A stretch of DNA of 14,844 nucleotides from CAZKMM01 sp964553915 (lineage in GTDB: Bacteria; RBG-13-61-14; DRUE01). Shown in pieces: positions 6,621 to 14,105 of the stretch. Numbering within the stretch: the stretch's first letter is position 1; every line of letters starts with the position of its first letter. A program made the translations under genes and the position numbers. The notes beneath the pieces are model-generated. The model ran no database searches. It saw only the letters and a program-made list of their open reading frames with translations, and was not told the DNA's origin. Location: positions 1-14,844 of the forward strand of contig CAZKMM010000067.1 in NCBI GenBank assembly GCA_964553915.1. Direction: 5' to 3'.

Positions 6621-9227
6621 ATGACCAGCGGAAATATTTGCCCGACTAGGGAATTAAATTTTTCTTCAGAAAAAACTCCCACTTCGGAGCGAATTGCACG
6701 GTTAAGAAAAAGGTATCAGCAGGGTCCGGCTTATATCTCCATTGAGCGAGCAAAGTATTATACTGAGAGCTGGAAGCAGACCGAGGGTGAGCCTCTCCTC
6801 ATTCGGGTGGCAAAGGCAATGAAAAATGTTTATGAGAATATGAGCCTTTATCTTGACCCGGATGACCAAATTGCTGGCTACTGGACCGAATATTTTCTGG
6901 GAATACCGATTGATATTGAAAGAGGAGTTTTCAACCAGGTGCTGGAAAATGAGCTGGATAAAAGCTCTATGCTTTATTTCCGGGTTCGCTCTATGCTTAA
7001 ATCTTTCTTCTATTTATTGAGAAAAAGAGCCTTAAAGCAATTTCTGGAAAATCAGAAGATAGTTCGGGCAAGCGGTCCTGTGGCTTTGAATGTGGGCATC
7101 CAGACAATGAGCGAGCGAAAAATCAATCCCTACCAGATCAAAAAAGAAGATAAAAAATATCTTAAGCGAAAACTCCTTCCTTACTGGCGCGGGAAAACCA
7201 TTGTTGACCGCCTGGAACGCGAGATGGCTAAGTCAGAAATTTACTCCAAAGATATGCACGATTTTGTTTTTGCCCTTCCTGCCAACACTTCCCGGCAGGT
7301 TTTAATGATTTCCACCTGTGCCACCATTGCCAGCTATCAGGGGCATGTAATTCTGGATTATGAAAAGGTATTGAAAAAAGGACTTCAGGGAATGAGGCAG
7401 GAGGTTCAGGAGAAGTTGAAAGATGATTCTCTCAGCCACAAGGAGCGGGTTTTTCTTGAATCAATTGATATTGCTCTGCAAGGGGTGAGCATTTTTGCCC
7501 GGAGGCTGGCAGAGAGAATTAAAAAAGAAATAGAAGCGGAAAAAGACCCGGAAAGAAAATCCCAGCTTGGGCAGATGTATGAAATCTGCTTCCGGGTTCC
7601 TCTGGAGCCAGCAGAGAGCTTCCGGGAGGCAGTGCAATCTCTCTGGACCATAAAAACCGCGGTGGAGCTGGCTCATCCGGTTAATCTCCACTGCTTTGGC
7701 AGGCTGGACCAGATTTTATATCCCTATTATAAAAAAGACCTTGAGCTGGGCAGGATAACCAGAGAAGAAGCCCGGGAGCTTTTAGAGGAGCTATTGCTCA
7801 AGATTATGTCCCAGAACATCCGTCCGGAGTCAAACATTCTGGCAAATTTTTATCATCGCTTTCTTGGCTCCTCACCTGTGACGCTGGGCGGGCTCACCCC
7901 GGAGGGAGAAGACGGCACCAATGAGCTCACTTATCTTTTCATTGAAGCCGGGGCACGCTCCCGGGCAATAACCAATATCTCGGTTCGGATTCACCCTAAC
8001 ACCCCGGATGAGCTTCTTTTTAAAATTGCTGAGTCGCTCTATCAGGGCTCCAGCAATTTTTCTCTGTTCAATGATGTAATCAACATAGAGGCAATGAAAC
8101 GGAGGGGATTTTCTGAAGCAGATGCCCGGGATTATGCGGTGATGGGTTGTGTGGAGCTTACCGGTCCGGGAAAAACCGGAAGTATGAGCGCCAATGCTCT
8201 CCTTCTCTGCCGGCTTCTGGATATGACTCTGCGGAACGGTGATTCCAAGACCATCGCCATCCTGATCAAAAATGAGGGATTGAAAACCGGCGAGCCGGAT
8301 AAATTCACCAGCTTTGACCAGCTCCTTCAGGCTTTTTATAAACAGGCAAAATATATGATTGAAAAGCTGGTGCGGGCATCCAACCTCCGGGATGAACTTT
8401 TTGCCCGCTACCTCCCTGCCCCGTATATCTCTGCCTTTATTGAAGGGTGCCTGGAGAAAAAGAAAGATGTCACCCAGGGCGGGGGAATTTATGACCTGAG
8501 TGGAATTTCTATGATTAACTCCATTGCCAACCTGGTGGATTCTCTTTATGTAATTAAAAAGCTGGTTTTTGAGGAAAAGAAATTCACCATTAAAGAGTTG
8601 CTGGAAGCAATTGACCATAATTTTATCGGCTATGAGGAGATTTATCGGGAGATTAAAAACCTCCCTGGGAAATGGGGCAATGGCAATCCGGAATGTGATG
8701 AGCTTGCCCGGAAGGTGATGAAGGAGCTTTTTCAGGAAACTTATAAATATAGAAATTACAAAGGTGGTCCTTTTGTGGTTTATGTGATAAGTATGACCAC
8801 CCATACCATTGATGGCAGGCTTTCTATTGCCAGCCCGGATGGAAGAAAAACTGCCACGCCCTTTGCCGCAAGTTGCAATCCCTATAATGTGGAGCGTTGC
8901 GGAGTGACCGGGGCTTTACGCTCGGTGGCGAGCCTACCTTTTGAAGATGTGATGGGCTGTGCGGTGAATGTTAAATTTCATCCCAGCGGTATTGGAGATA
9001 ATCCTCAGGCACGAGCAAAATGGCTCTCTTTGATTCGCACCTATTTTCAGCTCAGGGGCGCCCAGATTCAGCCTACAGTTGCCAGTGCGGAGATGCTCCG
9101 TGATGCCCAGAAGCATCCGGAAAACTATCAGGACCTGATTGTCAAAGTTGGTGGCTACAGCACCTATTTTGTGGAGCTGGGAAGGGAGATTCAGGAGGAA
9201 GTTATTGCCCGCACCGAGCACCGCTAA
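6621..9227 (+). CDS. Glycyl radical enzyme (PFL/dehydratase/decarboxylase superfamily), substrate unassigned
   Basis: An 868-residue glycyl radical enzyme, an oxygen-sensitive catalyst that uses a backbone glycine radical to make a thiyl radical on its active-site cysteine. The PFL-like barrel spans roughly residues 30-740 and the glycyl radical domain is at the C-terminus. The active-site Cys is Cys510 in YAVMGCVELTGPGKTGS, and Glu512 is the GCVE glutamate shared by dehydratases, C-N/C-S lyases and arylacetate decarboxylases. The radical motif is VKVGGYSTYFVEL, with the radical on Gly845. The tail EVIARTEHR is typical of the dehydratase-like subfamilies. Residues at the usual glycerol-dehydratase HS pair read NLHCFGR, and the acidic residue expected ~14 after the Cys is absent (Ala524), so substrate transfer from known members is unsafe. 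The N-terminal ~20 residues are a short polar extension that does not look like a microcompartment-targeting helix. The activase gene follows after 36 bp. Confidence 0.95.
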   Translation: MTSGNICPTRELNFSSEKTPTSERIARLRKRYQQGPAYISIERAKYYTESWKQTEGEPLLIRVAKAMKNVYENMSLYLDPDDQIAGYWTEYFLGIPIDIERGVFNQVLENELDKSSMLYFRVRSMLKSFFYLLRKRALKQFLENQKIVRASGPVALNVGIQTMSERKINPYQIKKEDKKYLKRKLLPYWRGKTIVDRLEREMAKSEIYSKDMHDFVFALPANTSRQVLMISTCATIASYQGHVILDYEKVLKKGLQGMRQEVQEKLKDDSLSHKERVFLESIDIALQGVSIFARRLAERIKKEIEAEKDPERKSQLGQMYEICFRVPLEPAESFREAVQSLWTIKTAVELAHPVNLHCFGRLDQILYPYYKKDLELGRITREEARELLEELLLKIMSQNIRPESNILANFYHRFLGSSPVTLGGLTPEGEDGTNELTYLFIEAGARSRAITNISVRIHPNTPDELLFKIAESLYQGSSNFSLFNDVINIEAMKRRGFSEADARDYAVMGCVELTGPGKTGSMSANALLLCRLLDMTLRNGDSKTIAILIKNEGLKTGEPDKFTSFDQLLQAFYKQAKYMIEKLVRASNLRDELFARYLPAPYISAFIEGCLEKKKDVTQGGGIYDLSGISMINSIANLVDSLYVIKKLVFEEKKFTIKELLEAIDHNFIGYEEIYREIKNLPGKWGNGNPECDELARKVMKELFQETYKYRNYKGGPFVVYVISMTTHTIDGRLSIASPDGRKTATPFAASCNPYNVERCGVTGALRSVASLPFEDVMGCAVNVKFHPSGIGDNPQARAKWLSLIRTYFQLRGAQIQPTVASAEMLRDAQKHPENYQDLIVKVGGYSTYFVELGREIQEEVIARTEHR

Positions 9228-9263
9228 AAATTCCAGAGCGAGCTTGAAATCAGGAAGAAAAAG

Positions 9264-10166
9264 ATGAAAGGAATAATTTTTGATATCCAGCCCTATGCAA
9301 TTTATGATGGTCCGGGAATTCGCACCACGATTTATTTAAAAGGATGTCCACTTCGCTGTTTCTGGTGTCAGAATCCAGAATCACAAAATCCCCTCCCGGA
9401 AATGGGATACTGGAAGGAAAGATGTCAGCTCTGTTTAACCTGCGTTGAAGCCTGCCCTTCAAAGGCTCTGGAGTTGAAAAATCAGGAAATCGTCCGAAAC
9501 CGGGATTTATGCACGGTCTGCGGAAAATGTGCTGAGCTCTGCCCCAACCAGGCAATGGAAAAAATTGGCAAAGAAATGGAGAGCAGAGAAATCCTGGCGC
9601 TGGTGGAGAGAGATAAAATTTTTTTCCAGAACTCAGGCGGAGGCATTACCCTTACCGGTGGCGAGCCTACCTTTCAAAAAGATTTCCTGTTTGATTTGCT
9701 TGAGCAGTTTAAATCTCACCAGCTTCATACCGCCATTGAAACCTGTGGATATTTTCCCCGGCACCTGCTTGAGCCTCTGGCTCAGATGGTTGAGCTTTTT
9801 CTTTTTGACCTGAAACATATTGACCGGGAAAAACACCAGCAGGGCACAGGAGCTGGAAATGATTTAATCCTGGAAAATTTTGCCCGGATATTAGAAATAA
9901 AAGGAGCAGATGCACTCATCCCAAGAATTGCGCTGATTCCTGGCTTTAATACTGATGACAATTCCATCTCGCTCTTTATCTCGTTTCTTAAAAAAGTGGG
10001 CTACCAGGGAGAGGTTCATCTCCTTCCTTATCATAACTGGGCAAAAAGCAAATACCAGAAGCTGGGAAGAGAGTTTAAGGAGCTGGAAAAACTGACCGAA
10101 GCGGAGCTTAATCAAATCAGCCAAGCCTTTTCTCAATCTGGCTTCAATCCGGTTTTATACGGATAA
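9264..10166 (+). CDS. Glycyl radical enzyme activase (radical SAM, two extra [4Fe-4S] clusters)
   Basis: A 300-residue radical SAM enzyme that abstracts hydrogen from the partner's glycine, here Gly845 of the upstream enzyme. The SAM cluster motif is CPLRCFWC (Cys28, Cys32, Cys35; CxxxCxxC). A ferredoxin-like insert carries two four-cysteine motifs, Cys54/57/60/64 and Cys83/86/89/93, each ending in CP, as in activases of glycerol dehydratase, choline lyase, HPAD and BSS, but not in the PFL activase. TLTGGEPTF around residues 129-137 is the SAM-binding GGE motif. The N-terminal IYDGPGIRTTIYLKGC is the family signature. AGGAAG at 9252-9257 is a good ribosome site six bases before the ATG. The gene is 36 bp behind the GRE and clearly its dedicated partner. 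Confidence 0.96.
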   Translation: MKGIIFDIQPYAIYDGPGIRTTIYLKGCPLRCFWCQNPESQNPLPEMGYWKERCQLCLTCVEACPSKALELKNQEIVRNRDLCTVCGKCAELCPNQAMEKIGKEMESREILALVERDKIFFQNSGGGITLTGGEPTFQKDFLFDLLEQFKSHQLHTAIETCGYFPRHLLEPLAQMVELFLFDLKHIDREKHQQGTGAGNDLILENFARILEIKGADALIPRIALIPGFNTDDNSISLFISFLKKVGYQGEVHLLPYHNWAKSKYQKLGREFKELEKLTEAELNQISQAFSQSGFNPVLYG

Positions 10167-10176
10167 TTTGTTTTTT
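10147..10176 (+). terminator. Possible intrinsic terminator of the GRE-activase operon
   Basis: ATCCG (10147-10151) pairs with CGGAT (10160-10164) around an 8-nt loop, and TTTGTTTTTTG follows just downstream. The stem overlaps the activase stop codon and is only 5 bp long, so termination would be weak. It sits immediately before the convergent SDR stop and works in the plus direction only. Confidence 0.32.
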
Positions 10177-10179
10177 GTA

Positions 10180-10998
10180 TCAGGAAAATCTTTGATAGAT
10201 GGAAAAATTACCGCGACGAGCAAAAATAATCAACCGTTCAACCAAACCCGGGAAAAATCGGTTTATATAATATCCCAGCTTTCCTATTGGAGTCATCACC
10301 AGAGCGGGCTTTCTTTTTTCAATCATTTTTAGAATCAAGCGGGCAGAATAATCCTGGGTATGATGGGCAGGTCGGTCCGGAGGAGCCAGGGAGCCATCTG
10401 CCAGTAAGATTCTTTTTTCCGGGTCGTGCTCGGTAAATCCCAGATAAACTATACCAATATGCACTCCATCCAGAGCCAGCTCAATTCTCAAAGACTCACA
10501 AAGCCCTTTAAGTCCGCCTTTGCTCGCACAATAAATGCTCGCACCGGGCAGACCGAAAAGTCCGGCAATGCTGGAGATAAAAACCAAATGTCCCTGGCTT
10601 TCTTTTAAATACTTGATTCCCGCCCGGGAAAGATAAATACTTCCCATTAAATTGGTGGCAACCACTCGCTCGCAAACTTCCGGAGCCAGCTGAGCAAATT
10701 CTCCGCGCATAGAGACTCCAGCATTGTTGATGAGAATATCCAGCCTGCCAAATTTTTCAATTGCCCGCTCCACCATTTTCCTGGCATCTTCCCACTTTCC
10801 CACATCTCCCACCACTGCTTCTACCTCTCCGCCCTGCTCCTTAAGTTTCTTTTGAGAAGCCAATAGCCTCCTTTCTGTCCGGGCACTGATTACCACCCTG
10901 GCTTCCTGCTCTACCAACTGCCGGGCAAGGGCAAACCCCACTCCCCGGCTCCCGCCACTTATTAAAGCAACCTTATCCTTAAAATAATTCTCGCTCAT
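10180..10998 (-). CDS. Classical short-chain dehydrogenase/reductase with a hydrophobic C-terminal tail
   Basis: A 272-residue NAD(P)-dependent oxidoreductase with a Rossmann fold. The cofactor motif is GGSRGVG at 15-21, and Arg40 and Arg43-44 after the second strand suggest NADP(H). NNAG is at 91-94, and the catalytic tetrad Asn116, Ser143, Tyr156, Lys160 is complete (SSIAG...YCASK). The C-terminal ~35 residues (PIGKLGYYINRFFPGLVERL onward) are amphipathic and positively charged, as in SDRs that bind membranes or act on lipid-like or sterol-like keto groups. That role is inferred. Its start codon directly follows the TAA of the upstream epimerase-like gene with no spacer, so the two are co-translated. 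The substrate is not identifiable. Confidence 0.9.
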   Translation of the reverse strand: MSENYFKDKVALISGGSRGVGFALARQLVEQEARVVISARTERRLLASQKKLKEQGGEVEAVVGDVGKWEDARKMVERAIEKFGRLDILINNAGVSMRGEFAQLAPEVCERVVATNLMGSIYLSRAGIKYLKESQGHLVFISSIAGLFGLPGASIYCASKGGLKGLCESLRIELALDGVHIGIVYLGFTEHDPEKRILLADGSLAPPDRPAHHTQDYSARLILKMIEKRKPALVMTPIGKLGYYINRFFPGLVERLIIFARRGNFSIYQRFS

Positions 10999-11988
10999 TT
11001 AAATGTATCCGTATCTTTTCAAGCTGTTGATAGATTCCTCTATTGCTTTTCTCACCGGAGTTTGAGGCAAATCCAGCTCTCTTTTGGCTTTCTCTGAGCT
11101 GTAATAAGTTCCCAGGCAGGCGAGCCGTGCCATTTTCAAATTAAATTTGCTCCGCTTTCCCCGAAGTTTTCCATAAACCGAAGCAAAAGCTCCGCTCGCC
11201 AGAATCAATGGGCAAGGGAGGCTGGCTTTGGGAGGAGAAAGTCCAGCTATTTCTGCCACCTGGCTGAAAAATTCCAGATAGCTTAAATTCTCTCCGCCCA
11301 TAATATATACCTGACCGGTTCTTCCTTTTTCTAGGGCAGAAAGCATCCCCTGGGCTACATCCCTTACATAAGCAAAATTTCTTCCTCCCGGTGAAACATA
11401 CCTCAAGCCCATCTTAATAAACTGCTGGATTAACTCCCCGGAGCTGGGACCATAATCATAATCTCCGAGCATAAAGGTAGGACAGACCACCACCGCATCC
11501 AGCCCCTTTTTACGAACATATTCTAAAACCAGTTTCATTGCCTGATGCTTGGATTCCATATAAGCCATTCCCCGATATATCGGGGGAAAAGCGCCGGTTT
11601 CATCTCCGGGGTTTTCCTTGGTGCCAAACTGAAAAGAACTGGCAGAGCCAACAAAAACCAGACGCTGAATTTTGTTCTCCAGACAGGAATCAAGAACCTT
11701 TCTCGTCCCTTCCAGATTTACCTTAAAAACTAGCTCCGGGTCTGCCCAGAGATTGGTAATAGCCGCACAGTGAAAGACTACCTCACATCCTTCCATTGCG
11801 GATTTAATTTTTGCTCCCCCCTCAAGCAGGTCTCCCGGGACCTTTTCAATATCCAGTCCATTAAGAGTGGGAGAATTTCTCTCTGGCTGGATTAAAACCC
11901 GGGGAGAAAAGCCTTTTTTAACCAGCTCCCTTATCAGATTGCTTCCTAAAAGCCCATCTCCACCAGTAATAAAAATTTTCGTTGACAT
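10999..11988 (-). CDS. Extended SDR (NAD-dependent epimerase/dehydratase; dihydroflavonol-reductase/HpnA-like)
   Basis: A 329-residue extended short-chain dehydrogenase/reductase. TGGDGLLG at 8-15 is the TGxxGxxG NAD(P)-binding motif, GDL at 52-54 follows the adenine-binding region, HCAA is at 73-76, and the catalytic pair is Tyr143/Lys147 (YMESK) with Ser115/Ser117. The overall pattern (VFHCAAITNLW, FAYVRDVAQGM, YIMGGENLSY) resembles dihydroflavonol-4-reductase, hopanoid-associated HpnA and 3beta-HSD-like enzymes, whose substrates range from sugars to sterols and lipids. It is the first gene of a two-gene minus-strand operon with the classical SDR. The promoter at 12021-12049 fits its start. 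No strong ribosome site is seen before the ATG. Confidence 0.88.
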   Translation of the reverse strand: MSTKIFITGGDGLLGSNLIRELVKKGFSPRVLIQPERNSPTLNGLDIEKVPGDLLEGGAKIKSAMEGCEVVFHCAAITNLWADPELVFKVNLEGTRKVLDSCLENKIQRLVFVGSASSFQFGTKENPGDETGAFPPIYRGMAYMESKHQAMKLVLEYVRKKGLDAVVVCPTFMLGDYDYGPSSGELIQQFIKMGLRYVSPGGRNFAYVRDVAQGMLSALEKGRTGQVYIMGGENLSYLEFFSQVAEIAGLSPPKASLPCPLILASGAFASVYGKLRGKRSKFNLKMARLACLGTYYSSEKAKRELDLPQTPVRKAIEESINSLKRYGYI

Positions 11989-12011
11989 CGCTTAAATCTT
12001 TTAATAAACTT

Positions 12012-12040
12012 TTGAACAAAATTCTATGAAAATGTCTAAT
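12012..12040 (+). promoter_or_regulatory. Probable promoter for the decarboxylase/acyl-CoA dehydrogenase operon
   Basis: TTGAAC (12012-12017) and TCTAAT (12035-12040) are spaced by the optimal 17 bp. The -10 matches the consensus at five of six positions and the -35 at four. Transcription would start near 12047, about 35 nt before the ATG at 12082, and the leader contains a good AAGGAG ribosome site at 12070-12075. It overlaps the opposite-strand promoter at 12021-12049. Confidence 0.45.
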
Positions 12041-12049
12041 TTAAGTCAA
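12021..12049 (-). promoter_or_regulatory. Probable promoter for the epimerase-SDR operon
   Basis: On the minus strand TTGACT (plus coordinates 12044-12049) is followed after exactly 17 bp by TAGAAT (12021-12026). Both match the sigma70 consensus at five of six positions, the best promoter-like match in the window. Initiation near 12014 would give a leader of about 26 nt before the start codon at 11988. Confidence 0.5.
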
Positions 12050-12081
12050 GCTTTTAGCCATCACGCCGTAAGGAGAGAGTA

Positions 12082-12870
12082 ATGGGATTTGTCAAAACCA
12101 AAGAGGAGCTGGAGCGATATTATAATCTCGGGGTAAGGAAATTCTGGGATGCCAAAATGCTCGGGGTGGCTTTTGAGACCAAACCCGAGATTGTTCAGAG
12201 GCTTCTTCCACCGCCCCTTGAACCAGCAGAAGCCCCGCAGGGTTTAATTTTCATTGCGGAGTATCCGAAGACCAATCTCGGTCCGGGATATTTTGAATCC
12301 GCCCTTTTTCTCCGCTGTCAATATCAAGGAGAGCAGGGAACTTATTGCCTGAGTATGCCAATAGATAGCGAGGAAGACCGGATGCATAATGGCAGAGATA
12401 TTTTTGGCTTCCCGAAAAAAATGGCAAAGATTTATCTGGAGCGGAACAATTCCGAGGTGCACGGCTGGGTAGAAAGGAAAGGCATCCGTTTTTTAGAGAT
12501 TAAGGCAAATCTCACTCAGTCGGTTCCGCCCCAGCTTCCCAGGCTCGGTCCCTCTTTTCTTTTCAAGGCAATGCCCAGAATAGATTTAAAACCCGGGTTT
12601 GATGGTCCGGTTTTTCTCTGCAAGCAGAGAACCGAGCTGGAGTTAAAAAGCCTGGAGATTGGCACCGCAGAGGTAAATTTTCAGCAGTCCTGGGCAGACC
12701 CCTGGTATGAAATTGAAATCACTAAAATTCTGGTTGCTTATTACCTTACCTCAGATAATACAATGCTTCCCGGAGAGATTATCTGCGAGGTAGATGGCGA
12801 AGCTTTCCTTCCTTATTATTTCAAAATGCTGGATTTTCTTCCCCCGGACTGGCAGGTGTCTGAATCATAA
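12082..12870 (+). CDS. Acetoacetate decarboxylase-family protein
   Basis: A 262-residue soluble protein of the acetoacetate decarboxylase (ADC) family. The ADC enzyme decarboxylates a beta-keto acid through a lysine Schiff base; relatives include aldolase-dehydratases and uncharacterised ADC-like proteins. The signature FGFPKKMA is at 108-115: Lys112 aligns with the Schiff-base lysine and Lys113 with its pKa-lowering neighbour. Glu60 (FIAEY) and Glu72 (YFESAL) occupy positions close to the two active-site glutamates of ADC. The intact KK pair argues for a true Schiff-base enzyme, though not necessarily for acetoacetate. AAGGAG six bases before the ATG supports the start. The acyl-CoA dehydrogenase gene follows after 21 bp, so the substrate may be a keto acid linked to acyl-CoA chemistry (inference). 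Confidence 0.87.
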   Translation: MGFVKTKEELERYYNLGVRKFWDAKMLGVAFETKPEIVQRLLPPPLEPAEAPQGLIFIAEYPKTNLGPGYFESALFLRCQYQGEQGTYCLSMPIDSEEDRMHNGRDIFGFPKKMAKIYLERNNSEVHGWVERKGIRFLEIKANLTQSVPPQLPRLGPSFLFKAMPRIDLKPGFDGPVFLCKQRTELELKSLEIGTAEVNFQQSWADPWYEIEITKILVAYYLTSDNTMLPGEIICEVDGEAFLPYYFKMLDFLPPDWQVSES

Positions 12871-12891
12871 AACCTGAAAAGGGAGTAAAAA

Positions 12892-14103
12892 ATGATTGAT
12901 TTTCAGCCCACAGAAACTCAAAGACAATTCATCTCCACTGCCCGGGAATTTGGCAAAGAGGTTCTGGAGCCAGCAGAGAGCGAACTAGACCGGCTTCCAG
13001 ACCCGGAGCAGGTTTTTAAAAGTAAAATCTTCTGGCAGGCAATGAATCAGGCGTTTGAGCTGGGATTTCATAAAATGGCTCTTCCAGAGGATTACGGCGG
13101 ACTCGGTCTTGACCCGCTTACCATCGGAATGGTCTGGGAAGAGCTGGCTCGCTTTGCTCCCGGATTTACCGCCGGGCTGGTTGCTGGCTCGGTGGCTCAT
13201 CAATTGATTGTCTTTCTTGTTCCTCAGAACAAAGAGCTGGTGGAAAAATATGTAATTCCGTTCTGCACCAAAAATCGGGCAGAGCTGGTCAGTGCCTGGG
13301 GAAGCAGTGAGCCAGAGGTAGGAGCGGATGGCAGTAATTATTATGACCCGAATGTCTGCCATCATACCCGGGCAGTAAAAAAAGGAGATAAATATATTAT
13401 TAATGGTGCCAAATCCAGTTTTGCCTCCAACGGCGGAATTGCTAATCTTTATGTGCTTTTTGCCTGTGTGGAGCCTTCACTGGGAATAAAAGGCTCAGCA
13501 ACCTTTATTGTGCCGGGAGATTCTCCCGGGCTGAGCCGGGGAAAACCTCTGGATAAAATCGGGCTTCGTGCCCTGAACCAGGCACCGGTTTATTTTGACG
13601 ATGTAGAAATCCCGGAAAGCTATATGATTTTTCCTCCCGGCGAGCAGTATCCAATGCTTCATAATGCCATTGTTACTGTGGGGAATCTGGGAGTGGGATA
13701 TATTGCGGTGGGAATAATGCGCTCCGCTTATGAGTATGCTCTTGAGTATTCTAAAAAACGAGTGCAATGGGGAAAGCCGATTTTTTATCATCAATTGGTT
13801 GCCAACAAACTTTTTGAGATTTTCCAGGCAATAGAATCCGCCCGGGCAATGCTCTGGAAAGCAAGCTGGCTTTGTAAAACTCAGTTTCCGGGAGATTTAA
13901 GGCTGAGCCTGGCAGGAAAAGTATATGCCACCAATCAGGCGGTCAGACATACCGCTGAGATGGTTCAGGTGCTGGGAGGATACGGGATTTCTAAAGAATA
14001 TCCTCTGGAGAAACTTGCCCGGGATGCCAAACTCCTGAGAATTATGGATGGAACCAATGAAATCCTTACCTTAAAAGCCTCTGCCCTTCTGGAGCCATAT
14101 TGA
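12892..14103 (+). CDS. Acyl-CoA dehydrogenase-family flavoprotein with Asp at the catalytic Glu position
   Basis: A 403-residue FAD protein of the acyl-CoA dehydrogenase (ACAD) superfamily, which oxidises acyl-CoA to enoyl-CoA and passes electrons to ETF. All three regions are present: the N-terminal helical domain, including LPEDYGGLGLDP; the middle beta domain, with WGSSEPEVGADGSN in place of the usual LTEPxAGSD and IINGAKSSFASNGG; and the C-terminal helical domain, with KRVQWGKPI and VLGGYGISKEYPLEKLARDA. At the site of the MCAD catalytic base (YEGTxxI) this protein reads IMDGTNEI, giving Asp386. The alternative helix-G base of isovaleryl-CoA dehydrogenase is also missing; the aligned LHNAIVTVG has no Glu. 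The reaction may therefore be atypical. AAGGGAG lies upstream of the ATG. Middle gene of the decarboxylase operon. Confidence 0.9.
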   Translation: MIDFQPTETQRQFISTAREFGKEVLEPAESELDRLPDPEQVFKSKIFWQAMNQAFELGFHKMALPEDYGGLGLDPLTIGMVWEELARFAPGFTAGLVAGSVAHQLIVFLVPQNKELVEKYVIPFCTKNRAELVSAWGSSEPEVGADGSNYYDPNVCHHTRAVKKGDKYIINGAKSSFASNGGIANLYVLFACVEPSLGIKGSATFIVPGDSPGLSRGKPLDKIGLRALNQAPVYFDDVEIPESYMIFPPGEQYPMLHNAIVTVGNLGVGYIAVGIMRSAYEYALEYSKKRVQWGKPIFYHQLVANKLFEIFQAIESARAMLWKASWLCKTQFPGDLRLSLAGKVYATNQAVRHTAEMVQVLGGYGISKEYPLEKLARDAKLLRIMDGTNEILTLKASALLEPY

Positions 14104-14105
14104 GG

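Noticed and set aside
6621..6690. N-terminal extension of the glycyl radical enzyme as a microcompartment encapsulation peptide.
   Set aside because: The first 20 residues are polar with Pro and Ser and do not form the short amphipathic helix such peptides need. No shell protein gene is in the window.
7872..8804. A 310-codon open frame on the minus strand inside the glycyl radical enzyme gene.
   Set aside because: It is a shadow of the plus-strand gene, whose motifs (GCVE, GGLTPEG) are unmistakable there. The minus translation shows no family signature and has no ribosome site or operon context.
11570..11585. Perfect 16-bp palindrome CCCCGATATATCGGGG inside the extended SDR gene.
   Set aside because: It lies within coding sequence, and a palindrome of this size is expected at roughly 0.2 per window by chance. 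No regulatory context.
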